19,997 nt of DNA. Origin: Sulfitobacter sp. (GTDB lineage: Bacteria > Pseudomonadota > Alphaproteobacteria > Rhodobacterales > Rhodobacteraceae). A model generated the notes under the pieces. That model searched no databases and was not told where the DNA came from. It saw nothing but the letters and a program-made list of their open reading frames with translations. Location: positions 1-19,997 of the forward strand of contig JAGXHC010000179.1 of NCBI GenBank assembly GCA_024636405.1, read 5' to 3'. Position numbers and translations under genes: made by a program. The number at the start of each line of letters is the position of its first letter. Position 1 is the first letter of the stretch. Shown one piece after another: positions 1-8,577 of this stretch.

Positions 1-2
1 CC

Positions 3-938
3 ACAGCAGATTTGATGGCGAAGATGGCAACGGGATTGGCCAACGATCTCGCATCTACGCTGTTGTTGGCCACCTATACGCCTGTGATGATTGTTCCGGC
101 GATGAATGTGCGCATGTGGGATCATCCCGCGACCCAGCGCAATCTGGTGGTCCTGCGGGGCGACGGTATTGCGGTGGTAGGTCCGACTGACGGTGATATG
201 GCCTGCGGCGAACATGGTCCCGGCCGTATGTCCGAGCCGCTTGAGATCGTGGCCGCCATAGAGGCGCGTTTTGCGCAAGGCCCGCTGCACGGCAAGCGGA
301 TTCTGGTGACATCGGGGCCGACGCATGAACCTATCGACCCGGTGCGCTATATCGCAAACCGGTCCTCGGGGGCACAGGGCGCCGCGATAGCGCGTGCATT
401 GGCGGCATTGGGCGCCGAAGTTGTTTTTGTGACCGGACCTGCGGATGTGGCACCGCCGGGTGGCGTCAAGGTAGTGCAGGTCCAGACCGCGCAACAGATG
501 ATGGCAGCGGTAGAGGCGGCCTTGCCTGCCGATGCCGCAGTTTTTGCGGCGGCGGTCGCGGACTGGCGGGTCGTAGGCGCCAGTGATCGCAAGCTCAAGA
601 AATCAAAGGACGGTCTTCCGGTTCTTGAGTTTGCGGAAAATCCCGACATCCTCAAGACCGTGAGCAGGCTGGTAACGGGGCGTCCGAAACTGGTCGTGGG
701 GTTTGCGGCTGAAACGAACGACGTTGTCGACAATGCTACGGCCAAGCGGCTACGCAAGGGCTGCGACTGGATCTTGGCAAACGATGTCTCCCCCGCGACG
801 GGGATCATGGGCGGCAGTGAAAATGTCGTGACGCTGATCAGCGATGCCGGTGCAGAGGACTGGCCCCGCATGGGCAAGGACGCGGTCGCTGAAAAGCTGG
901 CCGGGCGGATTGCGCATGCTCTGGACCAAGAGATTTAA
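3..938 (+). CDS. coaBC: CoaBC, phosphopantothenoylcysteine decarboxylase / phosphopantothenate-cysteine ligase (5' truncated)
   Basis: Bifunctional coenzyme A synthesis enzyme: the CoaB part joins cysteine to 4'-phosphopantothenate using CTP, and the FMN-dependent CoaC part decarboxylates the product. The frame is open to the left edge (first full codon at 3), so about a quarter of a usual ~400-residue protein is missing; 311 residues are visible. CoaC hallmarks are present: the opening [16 protein letters not shown] stretch, the PAMNVRMW motif (about 94-117) and the active-site clamp [10 protein letters not shown]. The CoaB domain starts near [11 protein letters not shown] (about 292) and shows the conserved [35 protein letters not shown] and ANDVS segments. 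It is followed 40 bases later by dut on the same strand, a likely cotranscribed pair. The identification is firm; only the true start is unseen. Confidence 0.96.
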   Translation, partial: TADLMAKMATGLANDLASTLLLATYTPVMIVPAMNVRMWDHPATQRNLVVLRGDGIAVVGPTDGDMACGEHGPGRMSEPLEIVAAIEARFAQGPLHGKRILVTSGPTHEPIDPVRYIANRSSGAQGAAIARALAALGAEVVFVTGPADVAPPGGVKVVQVQTAQQMMAAVEAALPADAAVFAAAVADWRVVGASDRKLKKSKDGLPVLEFAENPDILKTVSRLVTGRPKLVVGFAAETNDVVDNATAKRLRKGCDWILANDVSPATGIMGGSENVVTLISDAGAEDWPRMGKDAVAEKLAGRIAHALDQEI

Positions 939-966
939 TGCCTTCGGCGAGGATTTTTTTCCATTT

Positions 967-974
967 GGAAGGGG
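967..974 (+). promoter_or_regulatory. Ribosome binding site fixing the GTG start of dut
   Basis: GGAAGGGG lies 4 bases before the GTG at 979 (the AGG core is 6 bases away). It decides between this GTG and upstream in-frame ATGs at 844 and 868 region, which would run through the end of coaBC and add residues foreign to dUTPases. Confidence 0.7.
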
Positions 975-978
975 CGAT

Positions 979-1431
979 GTGGCGACCATTCAGATAATAT
1001 GGGATCAGGGGGCGGACCGCGCAGTTGGCCTGCCTGCCTATGAGACCGTCGGCGCGGCGGGTGCCGATCTGCGCGCCAACCTACCGGATGGCATCGTCAC
1101 GATCGCACCGGGCGCGCGGGCGCTGATTTCTACCGGGCTGTGCATGGCTATCCCTGTCGGGTTGGAGGTCCAGGTGCGGCCACGGTCGGGTCTGGCGGTG
1201 AAACATGGCCTGACGGTCCTGAACACGCCGGGGACCATCGACAGCGACTATCGCGGTGTTGTGGGGATTGTACTTTTTAACACTGGCGACGCGCCTGTTG
1301 ATGTGACGCATGGCATGCGGATTGCACAAATGGTGGTTGCACCAGTGGTGCAGGCCAATTTCTTGCTGGTCGACGCGCTGGAAGACACTGACCGCGGTTC
1401 AGGCGGGTTCGGTTCCACCGGGGCGGGCTGA
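979..1431 (+). CDS. dut: Deoxyuridine 5'-triphosphate nucleotidohydrolase (dUTPase)
   Basis: Hydrolyses dUTP to dUMP and pyrophosphate, keeping uracil out of DNA and feeding thymidylate synthesis; a cytosolic homotrimer with Mg2+. The 150-residue length is standard for the trimeric family. All five family motifs can be read in order: [24 protein letters not shown] (catalytic Asp and the Tyr gate on the uracil pocket), MRIAQMVV, and the C-terminal glycine-rich [10 protein letters not shown] that closes over the phosphates. The GTG start at 979 is chosen because it has a good Shine-Dalgarno sequence and gives the usual N-terminus. The stop TGA overlaps the next ATG (TGATG at 1429-1433), so translation of the downstream moeB-like gene is probably coupled. 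Confidence 0.97.
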   Translation: MATIQIIWDQGADRAVGLPAYETVGAAGADLRANLPDGIVTIAPGARALISTGLCMAIPVGLEVQVRPRSGLAVKHGLTVLNTPGTIDSDYRGVVGIVLFNTGDAPVDVTHGMRIAQMVVAPVVQANFLLVDALEDTDRGSGGFGSTGAG

Positions 1432-2465
1432 TGGTACTGGTGCTGGCAATTGCAGGCGCGCTGTGGTTCGGCGGGGCGTTCATGGGCGTCCCCAGATCGG
1501 CGCGCGCGGCAATGCTGGCGCTGCTTTTCGGTGCGGTGGTAGGGGTGCAACTGGTCTTTCCCGAGGGTCACGCGCTGCGCACGGCAACCGGGCAAAGCGC
1601 TGGTTTCTGGCTGTTACTTGGCGGCGTGGCGGCGCTGGTTCTGGGGTATCGGTGGGTTTTGGGCGCCTTGCGGCAAAGGGCCGACGCAGCACCGACCGGG
1701 ACCACCACGTCCGGCACGTTCTCGGACGTCGAATTGAACCGCTATGCCCGCCACATTGTGCTGCGTGAGATCGGCGGCGCAGGGCAAAAGGCGCTGAAGA
1801 ACGCAAAAGTCCTGGTGGTGGGTGCCGGGGGGTTGGGCGCGCCTGCGCTGCAATATCTTGCGGCGGCGGGCGTCGGCACTATCGGCGTGATCGACGACGA
1901 CGTTGTCGAAAATGCGAACCTTCAACGGCAGATCATTCACAAGGACGCGGCCATCGGCATCCCCAAGGTCTTTTCGGCACAGGCCGAGATGCTGGCGCAA
2001 AACCCGTCTGTGACCGTGCGCCCCTACCACCGGCGGCTGGATGCAGATATCGCGGCAGAGGTGATTGCCGATTACGATCTGGTGCTGGATGGCACCGACA
2101 ATTTCAAGACCCGCTATCTGGTGAACAGCGCGTGCGTGGCGGCGCGTGTTCCGTTGGTTTCCGGTGCGCTGAGCCAGTGGGAGGGACAATTGAGCGTCTT
2201 TGACCCGGCGCGCAATGGTCCCTGTTACATGTGTATTTTTCCACACGAGCCGGCGCCCGGATTGGCGCCAAGTTGTTCTGAGGCGGGCGTTTTAGGGCCG
2301 CTGCCGGGGGTGATAGGCGCAATGATGGCGGTGGAGGCGGTAAAGCTGATCACCGGGGCGGGCACGCCTTTGCGCGGGCAGTTGCTGATCTATGATGCAC
2401 TTCATGGGGAAAGCCGCAGCATCGCCGTGCAGCGGCGCAGCGACTGCAAAACCTGCGGCGGGTGA
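1431..2465 (+). CDS. moeB: MoeB/ThiF-type adenylyltransferase with N-terminal membrane segment
   Basis: E1-like enzyme expected to adenylate the C-terminal Gly-Gly of a sulfur carrier (MoaD for molybdopterin, or ThiS). Residues about 100-344 form the ThiF domain: opening FSDVELNRYARHI, nucleotide loop GAGGLG at 131-136, NLQRQ around 163-167, the TDN motif with Asp223, a loop Cys282 in APSCSEAG, and two zinc Cys pairs, C265/C268 and C339/C342. It ends right after the second pair, so it lacks the rhodanese domain of MOCS3-type relatives. Residues 1-83 are a hydrophobic region with about three possible membrane helices (roughly 1-20, 25-43, 58-79), absent from E. coli MoeB; the linker to about 98 is Thr/Ser/Gly-rich. 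The gene starts on the dut stop codon. Choice between MoeB and ThiF is by resemblance only; an adjacent moaD or thiS is not in view. Confidence 0.9.
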   Translation: MVLVLAIAGALWFGGAFMGVPRSARAAMLALLFGAVVGVQLVFPEGHALRTATGQSAGFWLLLGGVAALVLGYRWVLGALRQRADAAPTGTTTSGTFSDVELNRYARHIVLREIGGAGQKALKNAKVLVVGAGGLGAPALQYLAAAGVGTIGVIDDDVVENANLQRQIIHKDAAIGIPKVFSAQAEMLAQNPSVTVRPYHRRLDADIAAEVIADYDLVLDGTDNFKTRYLVNSACVAARVPLVSGALSQWEGQLSVFDPARNGPCYMCIFPHEPAPGLAPSCSEAGVLGPLPGVIGAMMAVEAVKLITGAGTPLRGQLLIYDALHGESRSIAVQRRSDCKTCGG

Positions 2466-2499
2466 TTGCATCCGGCTGCGCTGGGTCTAAGTTGAGCGC

Positions 2500-2506
2500 A
2501 AAGGAG
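2500..2506 (+). promoter_or_regulatory. Ribosome binding site of the M3 peptidase gene
   Basis: AAAGGAG ends 6 bases before the ATG at 2513. It selects this ATG over a GTG at 2462 that would overlap the end of the moeB-like gene and add 17 residues unlike the family. Confidence 0.75.
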
Positions 2507-2512
2507 ATTTTC

Positions 2513-4531
2513 ATGACTAATCCGCTCTTGCAGGACTGGGACACGCCGTTTGGAGTGGCCCCTTTTGACCGCATTACAGACGATGATTTCGAACCGGCGC
2601 TGGACGAAGCGCTGAGCGCACACTGCAAAGAGATTGACGCCATTGCCGGACAGCCAGATGCGGCCACATTTCCCAATACGGTCGCGGCGTTGGAGGCGGC
2701 AGGCAGTGCGCTGGACAAGGTAGTGAGCGTATTTTTTACCGTGGCGGGGGCGGACAGCAATCCCAAGCGGGAAGACCTGCAACGGGCGTTCTCGCCCAAG
2801 CTGGCAGCGCATGCGTCGGAAATTTCCGCAAACAAGGCGCTGTTCGCGCGGATCGCAGCCGTCTGGGAGGCGCGCGGGGATCTGGATTTGAGCGACGAGG
2901 AGCAACGGGTTCTGATGCTGACGTATCGGGGGTTTGTGCGGGCGGGTGCCGCACTGAGCGGTGACGATGCAGCCCGAATGAAGCAGATCAAAGGGCGGCT
3001 GGCCGTCCTGGGCACCCAGTTCACACAAAATTTGTTGGCTGATGAACGCAGTTGGTTCATGCCGCTGGCAGAAGAAGATTTGCCAGATCTGCCTGACTTT
3101 TTGGTCGATACCGCCCGCGCGGCGGGCGCAGAGAAAGGGCAGAATGGTCCGGTCGTCACCTTGTCGCGATCGTTGATTGTGCCGTTTCTGCAATTTTCGC
3201 CGCGACGCGACCTGCGCGAGCGCGCGTTTCGGGCGTGGGAGGCGCGGGGCGCCAATGGCGGCGAAACCGACAACCGCGGTATCGCGGCAGAGATCCTCAA
3301 GCTGCGCGAAGAACGCGCGCATCTGCTGGGATATGACAATTTCGCAGCGTATAAGCTTGAAACTGAGATGGCCAAGACCCCGGAGGCGGTGCGCGATTTG
3401 TTGCTGCAGGTCTGGCGCCCGGCCAAGGCACAGGCGCAGGCAGATGCGCAAGTGCTGACTGCGATGATGCAAAGCGATGGCGTCAATGGTGATCTGGCAC
3501 CCTGGGATTGGCGTTACTACGCCCAAAAGCGTCGCGCGGCAGAGCATGATCTGGACGAGGCCGCGTTGAAACCGTATTTTCAACTGGACCGGATGATTGA
3601 CGCGGCCTTTGACTGTGCCACGCGTCTGTTCGGTCTGAAGTTCGCGCCGCTGCACGTCCCGCTTTACCATCCCGACTGCCGCGCCTGGGAGGTGACCCGC
3701 AATGGTCGCCATGTGGCAGTTTTCATCGGCGATTACTTTGCGCGTGGGTCCAAACGGTCCGGCGCCTGGTGTTCGGCCATGCGCGCGCAGGCGAAGTTCC
3801 CGCAGGTGCAAAGCCCTGTCGTTATCAATGTCTGCAATTTCGCAAAAGGCGACCAGGCGCTTTTGTCACACGATGATGCGCGCACGTTGTTTCATGAATT
3901 CGGCCATGCGCTACACCAGATGTTGTCTGATGTGACGTATGAAAGCGTAAGTGGCACGTCAGTTGCGCGCGATTTTGTCGAACTGCCAAGCCAGCTTTTT
4001 GAACATTGGCTGGATGTGCCGGAGGTATTGAAAAAATACGCAACACACGCGCAGACGGGCAAGCCGATGCCGCGCGAGATGCTGGACAAGGTGCTTGGTG
4101 CGGCGAATTTCGACATGGGGTTTCAGACCGTGGAATATGTGGCCTCTGCGCTGGTGGATCTGGCGTTTCATGATCGGGAGGCGCCTGCCGATCCGATGGC
4201 GCGGCAGGCAGAGGTGCTGTCCGAACTGGGAATGCCGGCGGCGATTACCATGCGCCACGCCACCCCGCAGTTCGCGCATGTCTTTGCCGGGGATGGGTAT
4301 TCCAGTGGATATTACAGCTATATGTGGTCCGAGGTGATGGACGCCGATGCCTTCGCCTCTTTTGAGCAGGCCGCGGGCCCGTTCGACGCCGAACGCGCCC
4401 GCGCGCTTGAGCAGCACATCCTGTCGACAGGTGGCAGCCGGGACGCGGCGGAACTTTATGTCGCGTTCCGGGGCACAATGCCAGAGGTTGACGCATTGTT
4501 GAAAGGACGCGGCCTGCTGGCAGCTGAGTGA
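2513..4531 (+). CDS. M3 family zinc metallopeptidase (oligopeptidase A / Dcp-like)
   Basis: Cytosolic thimet-type peptidase that degrades short peptides, including cleaved signal peptides; 672 residues, typical for PrlC/OpdA and Dcp. The zinc site is HEFGH at residues 461-465 (His461 and His465 ligands, Glu462 the catalytic base), with the third ligand Glu490 in DFVELPSQ. Other family marks are SKRSGAWCSAM before the zinc site and GYYSYMWSEVMDADAF near the C-terminus, containing the Tyr residues that stabilise the transition state. No signal peptide or membrane segment is seen. It lies 47 bases after the moeB-like gene, with its own strong ribosome binding site, and ends only 13 bases from the convergent ghrA-like gene. 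The sequence alone does not settle oligopeptidase A against peptidyl-dipeptidase Dcp, so no symbol is given. Confidence 0.94.
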   Translation: MTNPLLQDWDTPFGVAPFDRITDDDFEPALDEALSAHCKEIDAIAGQPDAATFPNTVAALEAAGSALDKVVSVFFTVAGADSNPKREDLQRAFSPKLAAHASEISANKALFARIAAVWEARGDLDLSDEEQRVLMLTYRGFVRAGAALSGDDAARMKQIKGRLAVLGTQFTQNLLADERSWFMPLAEEDLPDLPDFLVDTARAAGAEKGQNGPVVTLSRSLIVPFLQFSPRRDLRERAFRAWEARGANGGETDNRGIAAEILKLREERAHLLGYDNFAAYKLETEMAKTPEAVRDLLLQVWRPAKAQAQADAQVLTAMMQSDGVNGDLAPWDWRYYAQKRRAAEHDLDEAALKPYFQLDRMIDAAFDCATRLFGLKFAPLHVPLYHPDCRAWEVTRNGRHVAVFIGDYFARGSKRSGAWCSAMRAQAKFPQVQSPVVINVCNFAKGDQALLSHDDARTLFHEFGHALHQMLSDVTYESVSGTSVARDFVELPSQLFEHWLDVPEVLKKYATHAQTGKPMPREMLDKVLGAANFDMGFQTVEYVASALVDLAFHDREAPADPMARQAEVLSELGMPAAITMRHATPQFAHVFAGDGYSSGYYSYMWSEVMDADAFASFEQAAGPFDAERARALEQHILSTGGSRDAAELYVAFRGTMPEVDALLKGRGLLAAE

Positions 4532-4544
4532 GACCGAAGGCTGT

Positions 4545-5477
4545 TCAGTATCCGAGTCCACGGTCAACGAGATGCACAAATGGTTCCCCCGCTTCGCCGC
4601 GACGGATGTTTTCGACAATCACCTCTGACGCGGTGTCGGCGCGGGTTTCGGCGGCAATATGCGGTGTGACGGTGACGTTTGGGTGCGACCAATAGGGATG
4701 ATCGCGCGGCAAAGGTTCGATGCGGAACACATCCAGTGTGGCATGGGCGATCTGGCCGCTGTCGAGCGCGGCCAGAAGTGCAACATCGTCAATCAGCGGC
4801 CCGCGACCGGGATTGATCACGAACCCGCCACGCGGCATCAATGCCAGCGTTTCGGCATTCAGGGTATTTTCGGTGGCGGGGGTATCGGGCAGCAGCAGCA
4901 CAACGATTTCGGCGTCGGCCAACGCGTGTTTCAGCCCTTCATCGCCGTTCAGACATCGGATTCCCGCAACTGACTTGGCGCTGCGCGACCACCCGGTGAC
5001 GTCAAAGCCGATCTGGCAGAGCATATGCGCCGCAGCGGTGCCAAGCGCACCAAGCCCGAGGATTGTTACCTTGCGCTCAGGCGCCAGCGGTGGGGTGCGC
5101 GGGGTCCAGTCCGTCCCGGTGTTGCGGATGTCGATGTCCAGACCCAGATGATACCGCATGACATGGCCGGTCACCCATTCGACCATCCCTGTGGTCAGGC
5201 CGGGGTCCACCATCCGCGCCAGCGGGATCTTAAGCGTTTGATTGCCGACCACGTTTTCGACCCCGGCCCAAAGATTCAAGACCGCTTTGGCGCGCGTATA
5301 GGGCGTGAAGTCCTGCACGTTACTGTTGGGCGCATAGACGATGTAATCCACATCTTCCGGCGCGAAGTCGCAGCGCAGGTTGGCGGTAATATCGGCCTTC
5401 TTCAGCGCGGTATTCAGGGGGCCTTCATAGATTTCCCAACGCTCCGGGCGCGCGGCAAAAAGGATATTTACTGTCAT
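4545..5477 (-). CDS. ghrA: Glyoxylate/hydroxypyruvate reductase A-like 2-hydroxyacid dehydrogenase
   Basis: NAD(P)H-dependent reductase expected to convert glyoxylate to glycolate or hydroxypyruvate to glycerate. The 310-residue protein has the D-isomer 2-hydroxyacid dehydrogenase layout: a split substrate domain around a Rossmann domain with GLGALG at 141-146, and the catalytic triad Arg225 (NPGRGPLIDD), Glu254 (FRIEPL) and His273 (TPHIAAET). After the second Rossmann strand the residues are WSRS rather than an acidic one, which suggests NADPH preference. The start at 5477 is chosen because AAGG sits 7 bases upstream at 5485-5488; longer readings would extend into rodA and add an unrelated Cys-rich stretch. 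Only 4 bases separate it from the rodA stop, so it is probably the last gene of the mre operon. Functional link to wall synthesis is not evident. Confidence 0.9.
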   Translation of the reverse strand: MTVNILFAARPERWEIYEGPLNTALKKADITANLRCDFAPEDVDYIVYAPNSNVQDFTPYTRAKAVLNLWAGVENVVGNQTLKIPLARMVDPGLTTGMVEWVTGHVMRYHLGLDIDIRNTGTDWTPRTPPLAPERKVTILGLGALGTAAAHMLCQIGFDVTGWSRSAKSVAGIRCLNGDEGLKHALADAEIVVLLLPDTPATENTLNAETLALMPRGGFVINPGRGPLIDDVALLAALDSGQIAHATLDVFRIEPLPRDHPYWSHPNVTVTPHIAAETRADTASEVIVENIRRGEAGEPFVHLVDRGLGY

Positions 5478-5481
5478 TTTA

Positions 5482-6621
5482 CTACCTTGGTCTGTGAATA
5501 TGGGCCGATTGAACAAGCCCGAAGGCCAGCAGCAGCACCAGCATTGCAGAGCCGCCATAGCTGACCAGCGGCAGCGGAACGCCGACAACCGGCGCTAGGC
5601 CCATCACCATCGACATGTTTACCGCGAAGAAAAGAAAGAAATTCAGCGCGACGCCCAGTGTCAGAAGCGCCGCGAACCTGTCCTTGTTGATCATCGCCGC
5701 CGCGACGCAGAACACCACAATCAGCGCATAAAGACCAAGAAGCGAGAAACCCCCGATAAACCCGAATTCCTCCGCGAGCGTGGTAAAGATGAAGTCTGTG
5801 TGCTTTTCGGGCAGGAAATTGAGGCGCGATTGTGTCCCTTGCATAAAGCCGCGCCCGGTCCAGCCGCCAGAGCCAAGTGCGATCTTCGACTGTGTGATGT
5901 GATAGCCCGACCCCAGCGGATCAGAGCTTGGATCAAGAAAGGTGTCGATGCGTCGGTATTGGTAATCTTTCAGCATCTGCCACGTTGTGCCGCGCGACTG
6001 GAAAACCGCTGCGATCAGGCCGACCCCGGCAGAGGTCACGACGGCGAAATACGCCCAATGCACCCCGGCAAGAAACATCAGCCCACCGCCCGCAGCCAGC
6101 AGCAGGATCGCGGTGCCAAGGTCAGGCTGTTTGAGCACCAGCGCGGTGGGGACAAGGATGATCAAAAGCGGCAGCAGCACCCAAAAAGGCCGCGATGTCT
6201 TTTTTGCCGGAAGCCAGTCGTAATAGGCGGCCAGAAACATCACCAGCGTGATCTTCATCAGTTCAGACGGTTGAAGGCGCATAAATCCAAGATCAATCCA
6301 ACGCTGCGCCCCCATTCCGACGGAACCAAAGAACTCCACCGCCAGCAGCAGCATCAAGGTGCCCCCATAAGCAAGCCCCGCCAGATTGCGCCAAAGCCAG
6401 ATCGGCACCAGCGCGACGCTGATCATCAAAATCAGTCCGATGCCAAAACGTTTCATCTGCGGTTCTGCCCAAGGCATGAACGTGCCACCGGCAACAGAGT
6501 AGAGCATCAGAAAACCGACCCCTGCGACCGCCGTCAGAAGGAGCGTCAGCGGCCAATTCAAGAACAGTATTTTGCGAAAACCGGTCGGCACCGATTTGAC
6601 GGTATATTCAAGATAGCTCAT
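5482..6621 (-). CDS. rodA: RodA, SEDS-family peptidoglycan glycosyltransferase
   Basis: Polytopic inner-membrane enzyme that polymerises lipid II into glycan strands during cell elongation, working with PBP2. The 379-residue length and about ten hydrophobic segments fit the SEDS family. Recognisable parts are QPSELMKI (117-124), KQPDLGTA (164-171), and the extracytoplasmic loop with LPEKHTDFIF, whose Asp276 corresponds to the catalytic Asp of RodA/FtsW. The signature GVPLPLVSYGGSAM lies at 347-360. The ATG overlaps the mrdA stop by 4 bases (6618-6621), with AAGGA at 6628-6632 inside the end of mrdA, so translation of the two partner enzymes is likely coupled. RodA is preferred over FtsW because of the mre/mrdA context. 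Confidence 0.97.
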   Translation of the reverse strand: MSYLEYTVKSVPTGFRKILFLNWPLTLLLTAVAGVGFLMLYSVAGGTFMPWAEPQMKRFGIGLILMISVALVPIWLWRNLAGLAYGGTLMLLLAVEFFGSVGMGAQRWIDLGFMRLQPSELMKITLVMFLAAYYDWLPAKKTSRPFWVLLPLLIILVPTALVLKQPDLGTAILLLAAGGGLMFLAGVHWAYFAVVTSAGVGLIAAVFQSRGTTWQMLKDYQYRRIDTFLDPSSDPLGSGYHITQSKIALGSGGWTGRGFMQGTQSRLNFLPEKHTDFIFTTLAEEFGFIGGFSLLGLYALIVVFCVAAAMINKDRFAALLTLGVALNFFLFFAVNMSMVMGLAPVVGVPLPLVSYGGSAMLVLLLAFGLVQSAHIHRPR

Positions 6622-8561
6622 GCCTGATCCTTGCCCTTGATCGCGGCGGCTGGCTGAATGCTGCGCAGGCGTTCCTGTTGTGCCTCGATGTGGCCGCGGT
6701 CGGAACTGGGATAGGCATCAAGCGGCGGATCACCCCCGGCCATCGCCTGAAGCATGACATCACGCGCGATCGGGGCCGCCGCCGTTGACCCGCCGCCGCC
6801 ATGTTCCACCAGAACAGAGAGGGCATAGCGGGGATTGTCATAAGGCGCAAAGCTGACAAAAAGCGCGTGGTCGCGCCGCTCCCACGGCAGGTCCTTGTTA
6901 TTGGTCACACCGCGTGCGCGTTCCGCGGTGGTGATGTTGCGGACCTGGCTGGTGCCGGTCTTGCCTGCCATGCGCATCTCTTCGGCGATGATACGCGACC
7001 GATAGGACGTGCCGCGTCTGTCATTGACGACAGCCAACATGGCCTTGCGCATCTTGCGCAGGTTGTTCTCATTCAGGTTCATCGGTTCGCCGCCGCCGGA
7101 GGGGGTTTCAACCCCATCAACGGACTTGACAAGACGTGGTGTGACGCTGCGCCCCGTGGCGAGACGCGCGGCCATCACCGCAAGCTGCAACGGCGAACTG
7201 AGCGTGAAACCCTGGCCGATGGAGGCGTTGACGGTATCCCCGATAACCCAGGCGGCGCCCCTGTTGGCCTGTTTCCAGGCCTTTGTCGGTGTCAGCCCGG
7301 CGGCAACCGAAGACAGCGCCAGTTCATGCTTGATCCCAAGGCCAAAGCGGTTGGCCATTTCGGTAATCTTTTCGATGCCGATCTTGAGGGCCAGGTCGTA
7401 ATAATAGACGTCGCAGGACTGCTTTAGTGAATTCTCCAGATCGACCCAACCGTGGCCCGCGCGTTTCCAACAGTGAAATCTGCGACCCGCAACCTCAAGG
7501 TGACCGGGGCAATAGGTGGTGTCATCGGGGCCGATGATCCCTTCCTCAAGGGCCGCCATTGCCACCATCATCTTGAACGTGGACCCTGGCGGATACGTGC
7601 CTTGCACCGTCTTGTTGACCAGCGGACGATACTTTGAGTTCAGCAGCGGGTCATAGTCGGCCGACGAGATACCACCGATAAACAGGTTCGGATCATAGCT
7701 CGGGGTGGAGGCACAGGCGACCAGATCACCGGTCACACAGTCGATCATCACAACGGCGGCGCTTTCATCGCCAAGGCGCGCCTGCACATAGCCCTGAAGC
7801 TTTGCATCCACGCTAAGTTGCAGGTCGGCACCGGATTGTCCCTCGCGGCGGGCCAGTTCGCGCATAACACGGCCCGTCGCGTTGACTTCGACCTGCTTGG
7901 TGCCGGCAGAGCCACGCAAAAGGCCTTCTTCGCGTGCCTCGACGTTGATCTTGCCGATCTGGAAACGCGGGATGCGCAACACCTGATCGGGATCTTCCAG
8001 CGCGTCCAGATCGGCCTGGCTGACGCGGCCCACCCGTCCCACCACATGGGCAAAATCAGAGCCGCGCGGATAGACGCGGGTCAGCCCCACTTCGGGAGTG
8101 ATGCCAGCCAGAGCGGGGGCGTTGACGCTGACACGACTTACATCATCCCAACTGACGTCATCCACGACGGTGACGGGCAGAAAGGGGGCTGATCGGTAGA
8201 TTTCGGCCATCACCCTTTCGCGGATTGCCGGATCGATCTCAATGATCTGGGCCAGTTTGTCCATAACCGCTTCGACGTCGCCTGCGTCTTCTCTGACCAG
8301 CACGATGCGGTAGGACGGTACGTTCTGCGCCAAGCGCACGCCATTCCTGTCAAAGATTTCGCCCCGCGCGGGCGGGATCAGCCGGATATTGATCCGGTTC
8401 TCCTCGGCCAGCAGGCGGAATTGATCGGCCTGATCAACCTGAAGATACCGCATCCGCGCGGCCAAACCGCCCATGAACAGCAACTGCGCCCCACCGAGCA
8501 GAGCAGCGCGGCGGGTCAGCTTTGCGTGACTTGCATCATTGTCGGCGCGGTTGCGTCTCAC
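6618..8561 (-). CDS. mrdA: PBP2 (MrdA), elongation-specific peptidoglycan transpeptidase
   Basis: Class B penicillin-binding protein that cross-links peptidoglycan made by RodA. The protein has 647 residues: a short cytoplasmic N-terminus, one membrane anchor at about 19-36, a pedestal domain (including ARGEIFDRNG at about 65-74), then the transpeptidase domain with the three active-site motifs STFK (Ser327, Lys330), SCD (382-384; Asp in place of Asn is usual in PBP2) and KTGT (534-537). The start is GTG at 8561, with AAGGGG at 8569-8574, 7 bases away; upstream ATGs at 8578-8583 lead to a 7-codon dead end in another frame and the longer in-frame reading overlaps mreD. It lies 16 bases after mreD and overlaps rodA by 4 bases. 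Beta-lactams such as mecillinam target this family. Confidence 0.97.
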   Translation of the reverse strand: MRRNRADNDASHAKLTRRAALLGGAQLLFMGGLAARMRYLQVDQADQFRLLAEENRINIRLIPPARGEIFDRNGVRLAQNVPSYRIVLVREDAGDVEAVMDKLAQIIEIDPAIRERVMAEIYRSAPFLPVTVVDDVSWDDVSRVSVNAPALAGITPEVGLTRVYPRGSDFAHVVGRVGRVSQADLDALEDPDQVLRIPRFQIGKINVEAREEGLLRGSAGTKQVEVNATGRVMRELARREGQSGADLQLSVDAKLQGYVQARLGDESAAVVMIDCVTGDLVACASTPSYDPNLFIGGISSADYDPLLNSKYRPLVNKTVQGTYPPGSTFKMMVAMAALEEGIIGPDDTTYCPGHLEVAGRRFHCWKRAGHGWVDLENSLKQSCDVYYYDLALKIGIEKITEMANRFGLGIKHELALSSVAAGLTPTKAWKQANRGAAWVIGDTVNASIGQGFTLSSPLQLAVMAARLATGRSVTPRLVKSVDGVETPSGGGEPMNLNENNLRKMRKAMLAVVNDRRGTSYRSRIIAEEMRMAGKTGTSQVRNITTAERARGVTNNKDLPWERRDHALFVSFAPYDNPRYALSVLVEHGGGGSTAAAPIARDVMLQAMAGGDPPLDAYPSSDRGHIEAQQERLRSIQPAAAIKGKDQA

Positions 8562-8568
8562 TGGCGGA

Positions 8569-8574
8569 CCCCTT
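8569..8574 (-). promoter_or_regulatory. Ribosome binding site fixing the GTG start of mrdA
   Basis: AAGGGG on the minus strand, 7 bases before GTG at 8561. It lies in the 16-base gap after mreD and favours the GTG over the in-frame ATG at 8609, which would overlap mreD by 32 bases. Confidence 0.65.
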
Positions 8575-8577
8575 TCA

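Noticed and set aside
951..958. T run between coaBC and dut
   Set aside because: No stem precedes it, and the two genes are likely cotranscribed, so it is not called a terminator.
2402..3811. Long minus-strand open frame (about 470 codons) opposite the M3 peptidase
   Set aside because: Antisense shadow of a well-supported gene, with no recognisable motif and no sensible start site.
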